Of a stretch of 64,000 bases of DNA, positions 18,087-26,400 are shown piece after piece. The stretch comes from UBA6522 sp965204155 (GTDB lineage Bacteria; Pseudomonadota; Gammaproteobacteria; Steroidobacterales; Rariloculaceae): positions 3,348,001 to 3,412,000 of the forward strand of contig OZ241971.1 in the NCBI GenBank assembly GCA_965204155.1, in the 5' to 3' direction. Under the pieces are notes generated by a model. The model was not told the origin of the DNA and did not search any database. It worked only from the letters and a program-made list of their open reading frames with translations. The first letter of the stretch is position 1. The number at the start of each line of letters is the position of its first letter. The position numbers and the translations under genes are program-made.

Positions 18087-18404
18087 TCAGCCGGGCGCGC
18101 CGGGTGTTTCGGATTCGGTCTCGCCGGCGTCGGCGCCGGCTTCCTCCATGAGATCGCCGATCCCCAACTCCTGCATTTCGTGGCGAACGTAAGTCTGCCA
18201 CCAGTCGGGCAGGTGCCCGAACACCGGGCTGTCCATGGAGATGAACCGGTTCAGCGCCCACCTCAGCGCTTGCGACCGGGTGCAGTCCGGGATCTCCCCG
18301 GACTCCCGGAGGTGGGCCTGGATGGCGTCGAGTATCGCCGCATCGCCCGGCGTGTGCCCGGAGGGGTCGCATAAGTGGAACGTGAACGTGCGTGGACGGG
18401 ACAT
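18087..18404 (-). CDS. Hypothetical protein upstream of excisionase-like gene
   Basis: A 105-residue product started at ATG 18404 with GGAGCCGG just upstream; longer frames lack support. It has a basic/aromatic start (MSRPRTFTFHLCDPSG), a predicted helical middle (DAAILDAIQAHLRESGEIPDC, SQALRWALNRFI) and an acidic tail. The helical pattern could suit a small DNA-binding or regulatory protein, but I recognise no family. It lies 18 bp ahead of the excisionase-like gene and probably shares its transcript. Confidence 0.55.
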   Translation of the reverse strand: MSRPRTFTFHLCDPSGHTPGDAAILDAIQAHLRESGEIPDCTRSQALRWALNRFISMDSPVFGHLPDWWQTYVRHEMQELGIGDLMEEAGADAGETESETPGAPG

Positions 18405-18899
18405 TCCGGCTCCATGCGAATATGGGACGGGCATTATCATATCGAAAGGTCGTTGCGGATTCGCGGGGCTGGCAGCCGATCGAGGCTTACCGCGCGATTC
18501 GCGATTCTCCGGCATTCCATCACACGAGTCAGGCAAAACACGAACCGGTTGGGCGCAGCCTCGGTCGAAACTGCGCAGGGCTGCGTGACGGTACCGCGGC
18601 CAGCCGGTTCCTTGCGATTCAGCCGCCCCCCTGCGGCATCCGGCAACACGCGGGACAGTACCGGACGGACGCCTGGTTGGATGTGCTCGAACACCCGGGA
18701 ATCTTCCGCAACCTGTAGCGCGGGGATGCCGCACATTGCACCGGAGCGTGCCCGACAGGCCGGTTTTTTTCGTTCCCGGTTCGGCGACACCTTATATATT
18801 GAAGGATGCCGGGCCGCCCCGTTCGGCGTAGATTGTCACGAACCGTCCCCCGCGCCGGGCGCGCGCGGCCCCGGGGACACGCCATCGGGAGAATGCCGA
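18405..18899. other. About 500 bp without a supported gene; regulator leader and promoter region
   Basis: Frames here on both strands have no ribosome site or recognisable product. The stretch separates divergent genes and should hold both promoters. A candidate for the rightward gene is listed separately. Confidence 0.35.
18769..18797 (+). promoter_or_regulatory. Candidate sigma-70-type promoter for the LuxR-type regulator
   Basis: TTCGTT (18769-18774) and TTATAT (18792-18797) are separated by 17 nt, in an AT-rich patch (CTTATATATT) that stands out in the GC-rich context. It lies about 100 nt before the regulator's ATG at 18900. Inferred only from pattern and position. Confidence 0.35.
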
Positions 18900-20045
18900 A
18901 TGCACCCGGACGATGCCTTCGAACGTTGCCTGGAATCGCTGTACGAGGCGGCTCTGGACGATGCCCGCTGGCCCGCCGCCTCGGCGCTCATCGACGAGGC
19001 CTGCGGGGTCCGGGGAAGCTGCCTGGTGGTCGGCGAGGATAACGGCCGCGAGGACAACATCTACTTCGCCCGGCTGCTCTACCGCGGCGAGAGCCGGGAG
19101 GACCTGGCGCGGGAGTACTTCGACGTGCACTACCCCCTGGACACGGGCCCGCGCCGCCTCCTGGATCGTCCCCAGGGCCGGCTGGTGCATCTTCCGGAGC
19201 TGTACACAGAGGAGGAGCTGAGGACATCTCCGGTGTACAACGAGGGCTACCGCCGCCTGGGCGCGTGCAACGGGCTGTACGTGCACTTCGACGATCCGGA
19301 CAGGCTGCGCCTGGCGTGGGCCATCGCCGACCCCGTCGGGCGCGGCGGCTGGCATTCGGCCCGGCTGCGGCTGCTCAGGCGCCTGCTGCCGCATGTGCGC
19401 CAGTTCGTGCGCGTGCGCCAGGCGCTGGCGGCCGCCGGAGCGCTCGGCGCGGGGCTTGCGGGCCTGCTGTACAGCGACCGCATCGGCGCGGTGCAACTGA
19501 ACCGCACAGGGCGCGTGCTGGAAACAAACGCGCCGGCGCTTGAGATCCTGCGCACAGGCGACGCGCTTCGCGAGCGCGACGGAAACCTGGACGCCCGGCT
19601 GCCGGCAGACCGCAGCCGCCTGCGCCGGCTGCTGCGGCGCGCGCTGCCGAAGTTGTGGGGCGCGCCGCCGAGGGGCGGCTCCATCACCGTCCAGCGCCCC
19701 TCGGGTCGCTCGCGGCTGGCGCTGCACGTCAGCCCCGTGGGAGACGGTGCGGCGGACTTCGGGGGGCACCGGGTGGCGGTGCTGGTGCTCGTGGTGGACC
19801 CGGCGCGGCGTCACCGGATCGACGCACGGCGGGTGTCGATGGCGCTCGGCCTGTCGCCGTCGGAGGCCCGCATGGCGGCGATGCTGGCCGAGGGCCTGAG
19901 GGTGCGAAACATCGCCGAGACCGCGGGCTGGACCGAAAACTACGTGCGCTGGCTGGTCCAGCAGGTCAGCCGGAAGCTGGACGTGTCGGGTCAGGTGGAC
20001 CTGGTGCGCCACGTGCTGGCGGCGGACGCGCTGCCGCGGCGCTGA
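18900..20045 (+). CDS. LuxR-family transcriptional regulator
   Basis: A 381-residue protein started at ATG 18900 (GGGAGA 7 nt upstream), not the longer frame from 18375. The N-terminal about 200 residues form a sensor-like region. A central segment (about 200-300) looks PAS-like (RIGAVQLNRTGRVLETNAPALEIL). A C-terminal LuxR-type HTH follows at about 317-375 (LSPSEARMAAMLAEGLRVRNIAETAGWTENYVRWLVQQVSRKL). The HTH deviates slightly from consensus (SPSEARMAAMLAEG for the usual T.RE.EVL.L.A.G). The signal and targets are unknown; nearby candidates are the recombinase cassette and the adhesin operon. Confidence 0.8.
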   Translation: MHPDDAFERCLESLYEAALDDARWPAASALIDEACGVRGSCLVVGEDNGREDNIYFARLLYRGESREDLAREYFDVHYPLDTGPRRLLDRPQGRLVHLPELYTEEELRTSPVYNEGYRRLGACNGLYVHFDDPDRLRLAWAIADPVGRGGWHSARLRLLRRLLPHVRQFVRVRQALAAAGALGAGLAGLLYSDRIGAVQLNRTGRVLETNAPALEILRTGDALRERDGNLDARLPADRSRLRRLLRRALPKLWGAPPRGGSITVQRPSGRSRLALHVSPVGDGAADFGGHRVAVLVLVVDPARRHRIDARRVSMALGLSPSEARMAAMLAEGLRVRNIAETAGWTENYVRWLVQQVSRKLDVSGQVDLVRHVLAADALPRR

Positions 20046-20326
20046 GGTTCCGCCGGGAGACGGAGCCTGCGCCGTCCTTGACGATCCGAAGGCCGGAGTC
20101 CGGCTACTCCAAAATCGAAGGAATTTACAGGCGTTTCAGCCCGGCTACGATTCCAAATGGTGAACTGGCCGTCGCGGTCGAGGGGACCGGCCGGCGACTC
20201 ATGGCGCGTAGCAACCGGGGAGTGGACCGATGGCGGGAATCGCCGTCAGCGATCCAAAAAAGCCACGGTAAATCAACCGTTTGCGATGATGGTCCCGCCG
20301 TATGTGCCCGAGGAAAGGGGCGTCGG

Positions 20327-20360
20327 CAAACTCGCGATAACTGTAATTATCGCGAGTTTG
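20327..20360 (+). repeat. 34-bp loxP-like site 1
   Basis: Two 13-bp inverted arms, CAAACTCGCGATA and TATCGCGAGTTTG, flank an 8-bp spacer ACTGTAAT. This is the same 13+8+13 plan as P1 loxP, whose arms end ...CGTATA / TATACG.... The exact reverse complement occurs at 21700-21733. The two copies flank the Cre-like recombinase gene and are inverted with respect to each other by the spacer. Confidence 0.8.
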
Positions 20361-20537
20361 TGAGTCAAATCAGGACTTTCCGCGACAATCCCGGACCGCC
20401 CGGCACGCCGCCTCCGCTCCCGCGCCGCTTTGCGGCAGACAGCCGCAACCCATTGATTTTATGTCACTTTCGGTTCGAGCCTGCCGCGTGGCGCCGCAGC
20501 AACGCCGGCGAGCCGACCCAACGTGCCACGCTGATTT

Positions 20538-20551
20538 CAAACTCGCGATAA
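20538..20551 (+). repeat. Isolated half-site of the lox-like element
   Basis: CAAACTCGCGATAA matches one arm of the 34-bp sites exactly, but the right arm is missing (CATCGCCCGATAAC follows). It lies inside the cassette between site 1 and the recombinase gene end. It may be a decayed third site or an accessory binding site. Confidence 0.6.
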
Positions 20552-20686
20552 CATCGCCCGATAACAGCTTCCGCAGCCTTCCGGACGGGACTGCGCCAAA
20601 CCACCGTAGACGATTGCGCGCGCAGGGGCTACTCCAGGGCCGGCTGATTGTTCGAATCGGCGAAGCAAGCCGATCGCGCCCCGCGG

Positions 20687-21661
20687 CTACTCCCGCCCCT
20701 GCAGCCGGGCCAGTTGCGCCGCCCCGCTGCGATGCGCCAGCAGCCGCTCGCCGTAGCGCTTCACCATCGCCGTGGACTTCCACCGGCCCGCCTGCAGGAT
20801 GGCCGGCAGTTCGATCCCGCCGGCGATCATGTCCTGCACGGCGCCGACCCGCGCGCTGTGCCCCGACAGCCCCAGCACGACGTCCTCGGGCAGCCCCGCC
20901 TGGCGCGCCATGGCCTTGAATATCCGCGGGATCTGGCTGGGGTCCAGCCTCGTCCCGAGCGCCCCGCCGCGCAGCGAGCGGAACACCCGCCCGTCCTCCA
21001 CCCCGCTCCTGCCCAGCCATTCGGCGAGCAGCGCGACGCTGTCGCGGACGAGGTACACCATGTCCCCGCGTCCCTCGCCGTCGGTCTTGGCGCGGCGTAC
21101 GAGCACGGTCGCCGATCCCTGGATTTCCACAACCAGATCAGCCACTTGCAGCGCCGCAAGCTCGGAGCGGCGCAGCAGCGTGTCGTACGCGACCGCCAGC
21201 AGCGCCCGGTTGCGCGCGTCGATCAGGCGCTCGCCCGCGGCTTCCAGCAGGCGCTCGCGCAGCGGCCAGGTCAGTCCCCGGGCCTGCGTCTGGCGACGCC
21301 CCTTGCGCCGGTGCATGCGCTGCAGCGCGAGCTTCACCGCTTCCGTCTTGACGGTCTCCGCGCGCCCGACCGTGCGGTGCGCCGCCGCGATGCTGGCGAC
21401 GTAGCGCCGGACCGTGGCGGGCGCACGCGAGGCGGCCATGTCTTCGATGTAGGCCGCGACCGCGTTCGGGCTGGCCGGCAGCGCGGTCAGCCCCCGCTCG
21501 CGGCACCACGCCGCGAACAGCCGCAGATCCGCCCGCAGCGCCCGTTCGGTGTTGCGGCTGACGGCGCCCCGCGCGGCGCGGATGCAGCCCTCGAAGTCCT
21601 CCGCTGGAGGCGGCTCCGCGGCCACCCCGGTTCCGGGGGCGTGGGTTACGTCGATGAGCAT
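20687..21661 (-). CDS. Cre-like tyrosine recombinase
   Basis: A 324-residue protein, close to Cre (343). I chose ATG 21661 because GGAGG lies 8 nt upstream; the longer frame would read through the lox-like site. The catalytic set in order: R164 (YDTLLRRSELAAL), K192 (RRAKTDGEG), H268 and R271 (LSGHSARVGAVQDM), W294 (LQAGRWKSTAMV) and nucleophile Y303 (KRYGERL). The SGHSARVGA..DM...G...P.I.QAG.W block closely matches Cre as I recall it. The gene is bracketed by two 34-bp lox-like sites 326 bp beyond its stop and 38 bp before its start, so these are its likely substrates. Possible roles are cassette inversion, dimer resolution or cassette mobilisation. Confidence 0.88.
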   Translation of the reverse strand: MLIDVTHAPGTGVAAEPPPAEDFEGCIRAARGAVSRNTERALRADLRLFAAWCRERGLTALPASPNAVAAYIEDMAASRAPATVRRYVASIAAAHRTVGRAETVKTEAVKLALQRMHRRKGRRQTQARGLTWPLRERLLEAAGERLIDARNRALLAVAYDTLLRRSELAALQVADLVVEIQGSATVLVRRAKTDGEGRGDMVYLVRDSVALLAEWLGRSGVEDGRVFRSLRGGALGTRLDPSQIPRIFKAMARQAGLPEDVVLGLSGHSARVGAVQDMIAGGIELPAILQAGRWKSTAMVKRYGERLLAHRSGAAQLARLQGRE

Positions 21662-21699
21662 TTGCGGGCCTCCGTGCCGCCGATTCGGGGACCGGCATT

Positions 21700-21733
21700 C
21701 AAACTCGCGATAATTACAGTTATCGCGAGTTTG
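21700..21733 (-). repeat. 34-bp loxP-like site 2 (inverted copy)
   Basis: CAAACTCGCGATA-ATTACAGT-TATCGCGAGTTTG on the plus strand, which is exactly the reverse complement of site 1. It lies between the recombinase start and the adhesin operon, whose first ATG is 86 bp further on. Recombination between sites 1 and 2 would invert the intervening 1.3 kb. Confidence 0.8.
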
Positions 21734-21819
21734 AATTGCTGACCGGGGCCAACACCGAGCCCCGGAACGGGTCGCTTCCGGCTCGCGACAGCGGCGCCCG
21801 CCGGAATGTTGGGAGCCGC

Positions 21820-23463
21820 ATGGATACGGCACAAAGCCAGAGAACCGTCCAGCCGAGGGGTCCCGGCGCGGCGCCCGCGCGTTGCGGGCGCGGCCCGGCT
21901 GCACGCATCGTCGGCGCGTGCCAGGTCGCGCTGCTCGGCGCGGCGGCGGCGCAGGGCGACGCTCCCCGCCTGCTCACCGGGCTAAGCGCCGAGGCCGGAC
22001 CCGGCGGGGTGGTGCTGTCCTGGACGGTGGACGAGGCGCGCGCCCATCTCATCGGCGGCTTCACGTGCGTGTATCTGACGCCTTCGCACCTTAGATGGAG
22101 CGTCCACGACACGGCGCCCTGCGGCGCGGAGCCCAGCCCGTCCACGGCACGCAGTCGTACGGTATCGGGGCTGCCGGAGTACGGGGAATACCTGTTCGAG
22201 GTGGTGGCGGAGGTTCGTGGCGGGGCCGGCGTCGGTTGGCCGCTGCGCGCGCTGCACCATCGCATCGAGGTCACGGAAGCGCTCGCCGGTCCACCCGGAC
22301 CCACTCGGGCCGTCACGGGCGAGGGACCGAGGGTCGAAGGCTGCGGTCCGGACGACGACTCGATGCCGCCCTGGAGCCGGGACCGGATCGTCTCGGCGGC
22401 GCATCTGACGCACTACCCCGGACAGGGCTGGCGCGCCGGCGGCGACCCGGGAGCGGACCCGGAGTGGCCGCAACCGACGCCCATCGTGACCCTGATCGAA
22501 AACGCCGGCGTCGAGCTGGCGGAGGCGTTCGCGACGCAATCCGGCGCCGAGGCGGCCGCGCGCGCCCTGCTGCGCGAACCGCACTTCGAACTGGCGCTGG
22601 CGCGCGCCGGGGACGGCACCAAGGCGCTGCTGCGCCGCCGGGCGGACGGCGCGCACGAACTGAAGCTCCACAGCGGCTACCCGTTCGGCTCCACGTACGT
22701 GTTCGGGACCGAACACGCGGTGTCCGGCTGGGGCGACGCGGACCATGCGGCGACCTGGCCCGGGCTGTGGAACCGGGTGGACTGTCCGCCGCCGGAGGCG
22801 CCGCGCGCGTACCACGACGTCGCGCTGGCATTGTCGAACGATGCGGGCGGCGGCCGGCGGCTGGCGCACGCCGGATACGGCTGGTGGACCGTCGCGCCGG
22901 TCGGCGTCGCCCCGGAGCGGATCGTCGCCGGGAAGGCAGGGCTTTCCTTCGGCGCGCCGGCCGATGCGCCGCCCGGGACGGGATCCCGCTGGCGCGGACG
23001 GCTGAGCGGACATCTCTTCTTCGACAAGCGCCGCTGGGCGCTGGCCGGCGACGCGACGATCGAGGCCGGCCTCGCCGCCGGCAAGCCGACGCTCTCCGGA
23101 CGCATCGACAACATCGTGCTGGCGCCGCTCGACGCGCGGCGCCTGCTTCCCGCCGCCGGGGCGCCGGGCCGCCTGCCGGCGCTGGTGCTGCGGGCCGGGC
23201 CGGCGGAGGACGGCGCCTGGTCCGGCGCGGCGCGCATCGGCGCCGCCGAGGCGGGAGCGGCGCCGGAGGGCCTGCCGGACGCGGACGCGTTCCGCGGCGA
23301 CTGGCTGGCCGCGGTGCACGGTCCGGGCGCTGCCGAGGTCGCCGGGCGTCTGCGGCTGTGGACGGAGCTGGCCGAGGGCGCGGACGGGGCCCGCGACTGG
23401 CCGTCGCAGGCGGTGCTGGTGGCCGGTTTCGGGGCGGTGCGGACGCAGGGCGAACGGCCATGA
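21820..23463 (+). CDS. Exported protein with TbpB-like C-terminal barrel
   Basis: A 547-residue protein started at ATG 21820 (GGGAGCC just upstream). A hydrophobic stretch at about 29-45 (ARIVGACQVALLGAAAA) looks like an export signal; VGAC could be a lipobox but its position is unusual. Residues about 50-135 resemble a fibronectin-III-like domain (LTGLSAEAGPGGVVLSWTVDEARA). The C-terminus (about 390-547) has alternating strands and the ending VAGRLRLWTEL...VLVAGFGAVR, typical of TbpB/factor-H-binding-type barrels. The stop overlaps the next gene's start (ATGA), so it is co-translated with the giant autotransporter. A surface role in binding or adhesion is inferred. Confidence 0.7.
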   Translation: MDTAQSQRTVQPRGPGAAPARCGRGPAARIVGACQVALLGAAAAQGDAPRLLTGLSAEAGPGGVVLSWTVDEARAHLIGGFTCVYLTPSHLRWSVHDTAPCGAEPSPSTARSRTVSGLPEYGEYLFEVVAEVRGGAGVGWPLRALHHRIEVTEALAGPPGPTRAVTGEGPRVEGCGPDDDSMPPWSRDRIVSAAHLTHYPGQGWRAGGDPGADPEWPQPTPIVTLIENAGVELAEAFATQSGAEAAARALLREPHFELALARAGDGTKALLRRRADGAHELKLHSGYPFGSTYVFGTEHAVSGWGDADHAATWPGLWNRVDCPPPEAPRAYHDVALALSNDAGGGRRLAHAGYGWWTVAPVGVAPERIVAGKAGLSFGAPADAPPGTGSRWRGRLSGHLFFDKRRWALAGDATIEAGLAAGKPTLSGRIDNIVLAPLDARRLLPAAGAPGRLPALVLRAGPAEDGAWSGAARIGAAEAGAAPEGLPDADAFRGDWLAAVHGPGAAEVAGRLRLWTELAEGADGARDWPSQAVLVAGFGAVRTQGERP

Positions 23464-26400
23464 GGACGAACCTCATCGCGCGCCCGCTGCTCATCCTCGC
23501 CGCGCTCGGGTCCGTCGCCGGGATCGCGCTGTTCTCCGCACCGGCGTTGGCGCAAATGACGACGCCGACCGTACCGACGGCATGCAGCAATACCCACAAT
23601 GGAACGCTGGAGCCTTACCAATCGGTGACGTCCACGGCGACGTCGATCACCGTGACGTTCAAGAACCCGATGCCTGCCGGCTTTAGCTCAACCGCTTCGC
23701 TCGATGTGAACATCTGCCACCAAAAAGCAGACAGTACTTGGTCGAACCAGCAACTGTTTACAGCGGCGGCTAATCCTGCCGGAACATCCCATACCATCAC
23801 GAGCGCCACACTTTCCGCAGTAACGATAGCGGCTGAACGCGACTACTGGATGTCGTTTGGGAGCAGCCACTACGGCAACGAATCCATTTGGTACTACATC
23901 CGCACCCCGGCCGCATCGACCGGCCCGACGATCACGATCGCGGGCGGCTCGGCGGTAACCGAGGGCACGGCGGCGAGCTTCACGGTGACGGCGAGTGCGG
24001 CGCCGAGCACGAACCTGACCGTGAACCTGACGGTGTCCGAGGCGGCGGGCAGCGACTTCGTGGCGTCGTCGAACGAGGGCGCCGACACGGTGACGATCGC
24101 GTCCGGCAGCACCACCGCCACCTACACGGTGGACACGGTGGGCGACTCGACCGACGAGCCGAACGGCTCGGTGACGGTGGCGGTGACGGCGAGCACCGAC
24201 TACAACCTGGGCACCACCACCTCCGCCAGCGTGACGGTGAACGACGACGACGACCCGGTCCCGGGCGCGCCGACGGTGGCCAACGCGATCCCGGACCAGC
24301 CGGCGACGGTAGGCACGGCGTTCAACTACGCGTTTCCGGCCGACACGTTCGCCGACGCGGACGGCGACACGCTCACCTACACGGCGACGCAGTCCGACGG
24401 CACCGCGCTGCCCGCCTGGCTGACCTTCACCGCCGCCACGCGCACGTTCTCCGGCACCCCGACGGCGGCGGGCACGGTGAACGTGAAGGTCACGGCCAGC
24501 GACGCCACGCACTCGGTGAGCGACGAATTCACGATCACGGTGGCCGCGTCCGTGACCGGGCCGACGATCACCATCGAGGCCGGCCCGGCGGTGACCGAGG
24601 GCACGGCGGCGACCTTCACGGTGCGCGCGAGCGCCGCGCCCACCGCCGTCCTGCCGGTGACGGTGAACGTCTCCGAGACCGGCGGCGGCGACTTCGTGGC
24701 GACGGCGAACGAGGGCACCAAAACGGTGAACATCGCCGCCAGCGCCACCACCGCCACCCTGACGGTGGCGACGGTGGCCGACACCACCGACGAGTCGATG
24801 GGCACGGTGACGGCGCAGCTCGCGGCGGGCAGCAACTACAACGTCGGCACGGCGAGCTCGGCGCGGGTGACGGTGCACGACGACGACGGCGCGGGCATCT
24901 CCTCGGTGGCGTTCACCAACCTGCCGACGGTCTCCACCTGGGGGATCGGAGGCGTCATCGAGATCACGGCGACGTTCAGCGCGGCGGTGACGGTGACCGG
25001 CACGCCGCGCTTCGCGCTGAGCCCGGCGTTCGGAGCATCGGGCACGGTGACGCGCCATGCGGGCTACGTCTCGGGCACCGGCACGACGGCGCTGGTGTTC
25101 CGCTACACGGTGGTGGAAGGGGACAGCGCGGCATCTTTCGGTTCGCCCATCGTCGGGGTGGCCGCCAACGCGCTGGCGCTGAACGGCGGCACGATCCGCG
25201 CCGGGAGCGCGGACGCCGACCTGGCCCACGCGGCCGCCAGCTCGGGCAAGGAGGTGTACGCCATCCGGGGCACGATCGACCATGCCTTCGCGTTCCCGTC
25301 TCCCACGGTGGACGCCGACCTCGACGGCACGGCGGAGACGTTCACGGCGGCCACGGGCAACAACGAGATCAAGGTCTGGGTGGGATTCGGCAAAATCAGC
25401 GGGAACAACCCCCTGGTGGTCGACAACAAGGGGTCGAACGCCAACGTGCAGGTGGTAGCGGACATCGGCGGCACGGAGGTGACGCTGGACTACATCTCGA
25501 CGGACCGCACCGAGATCGAGTTCGGCACCCACACGGTGGTGGCCGCGAACGCGGACACGGACGGCATCGCGCTCAAGCGCGACGGCTCGGACAACGTGAT
25601 CCGGCTGTCGAACGGGGCGACCGTCAAGGGCAGCGAGGGCAACGGCGGCAACGACGCGGACCTGACGGCGGCGGCGGACGTGGGGGTGCGGGCGGTGGAC
25701 GTCGATGCGACCCCGCTCGTGCGCGTGCGGGGCACGAACGCGGCGCCGACGGGGAGTGATTTCAGCAAGAGCGTCAGGAGCGGGCAGGAGCTGACGTTCG
25801 CCAAGGGGGATTTCGGGTTCGCCGACGGCGACGGCGACCCGCTGATGGAGGTGCGGATCGCGAGCCTGCCGGCGGCCTCGGCGGGCGAACTGAAGCTCGA
25901 CGGCACGGCAATCGCGAGCGCGGACCTGCCGAAGACGGTGACGCACGAGGAGCTGGACGACGGGAAGTTCATATTCGACGTGGACGGCTCGTTCGACGGC
26001 GACGCGAACTTCACCTTCAAGGTGGTGGACTCCTACGGCGGCGTCTCGGCGAGCGCGAACAACGTGAGGGTCACGGTGACCGCCCCGGTGGTCGCGGGGC
26101 CGACCACCGAGACGCTGGTGAGCAATCTGGGGCAGTCCACAGACGGGCTCGGCACTCCCTTAAGCACTCACGACGTCGCGCAGCGGTTCACGGCCGGCAG
26201 CCACACCACAGGCTACCGGCTCAGTTCCGTAACGCTTGCTTTCGACCCCGCCCCGTCAAACCTGACGGTGAAGGTCGGGACGGGGACGGCGCAGAGCATA
26301 GCGGGAAAGGCGGGCACCGGGTGCGACAGCCTGGCAAGCGACAGTTGCGTCACCCTGACCAATCCGTCGAGCCTAACCGCCGGGAATATCACGTTCACCG

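Larger units (their letters stand above)
20046..20686. other. Intergenic stretch carrying a lox-like site and a half-site
   Basis: About 640 bp separate the convergent LuxR-type and recombinase genes. I see no real gene. It contains the 34-bp site at 20327-20360 and an isolated arm at 20538-20551. Confidence 0.5.

Noticed and set aside
17771..18372. A 208-codon minus-strand gene
   Set aside because: Only its last 56 codons match the integrase N-terminus; the rest is a shadow of the excisionase-like and 105-residue ORFs.
20157..20363. A 68-codon ORF left of the recombinase
   Set aside because: It ends within the lox-like palindrome, has no ribosome site and its composition is that of non-coding DNA.
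22095..23459. Upstream extension of the adhesin frame
   Set aside because: It overlaps the well-supported TbpB-like gene in another phase and is Arg-rich without motifs; the ATG at 23460 begins a proper signal peptide.
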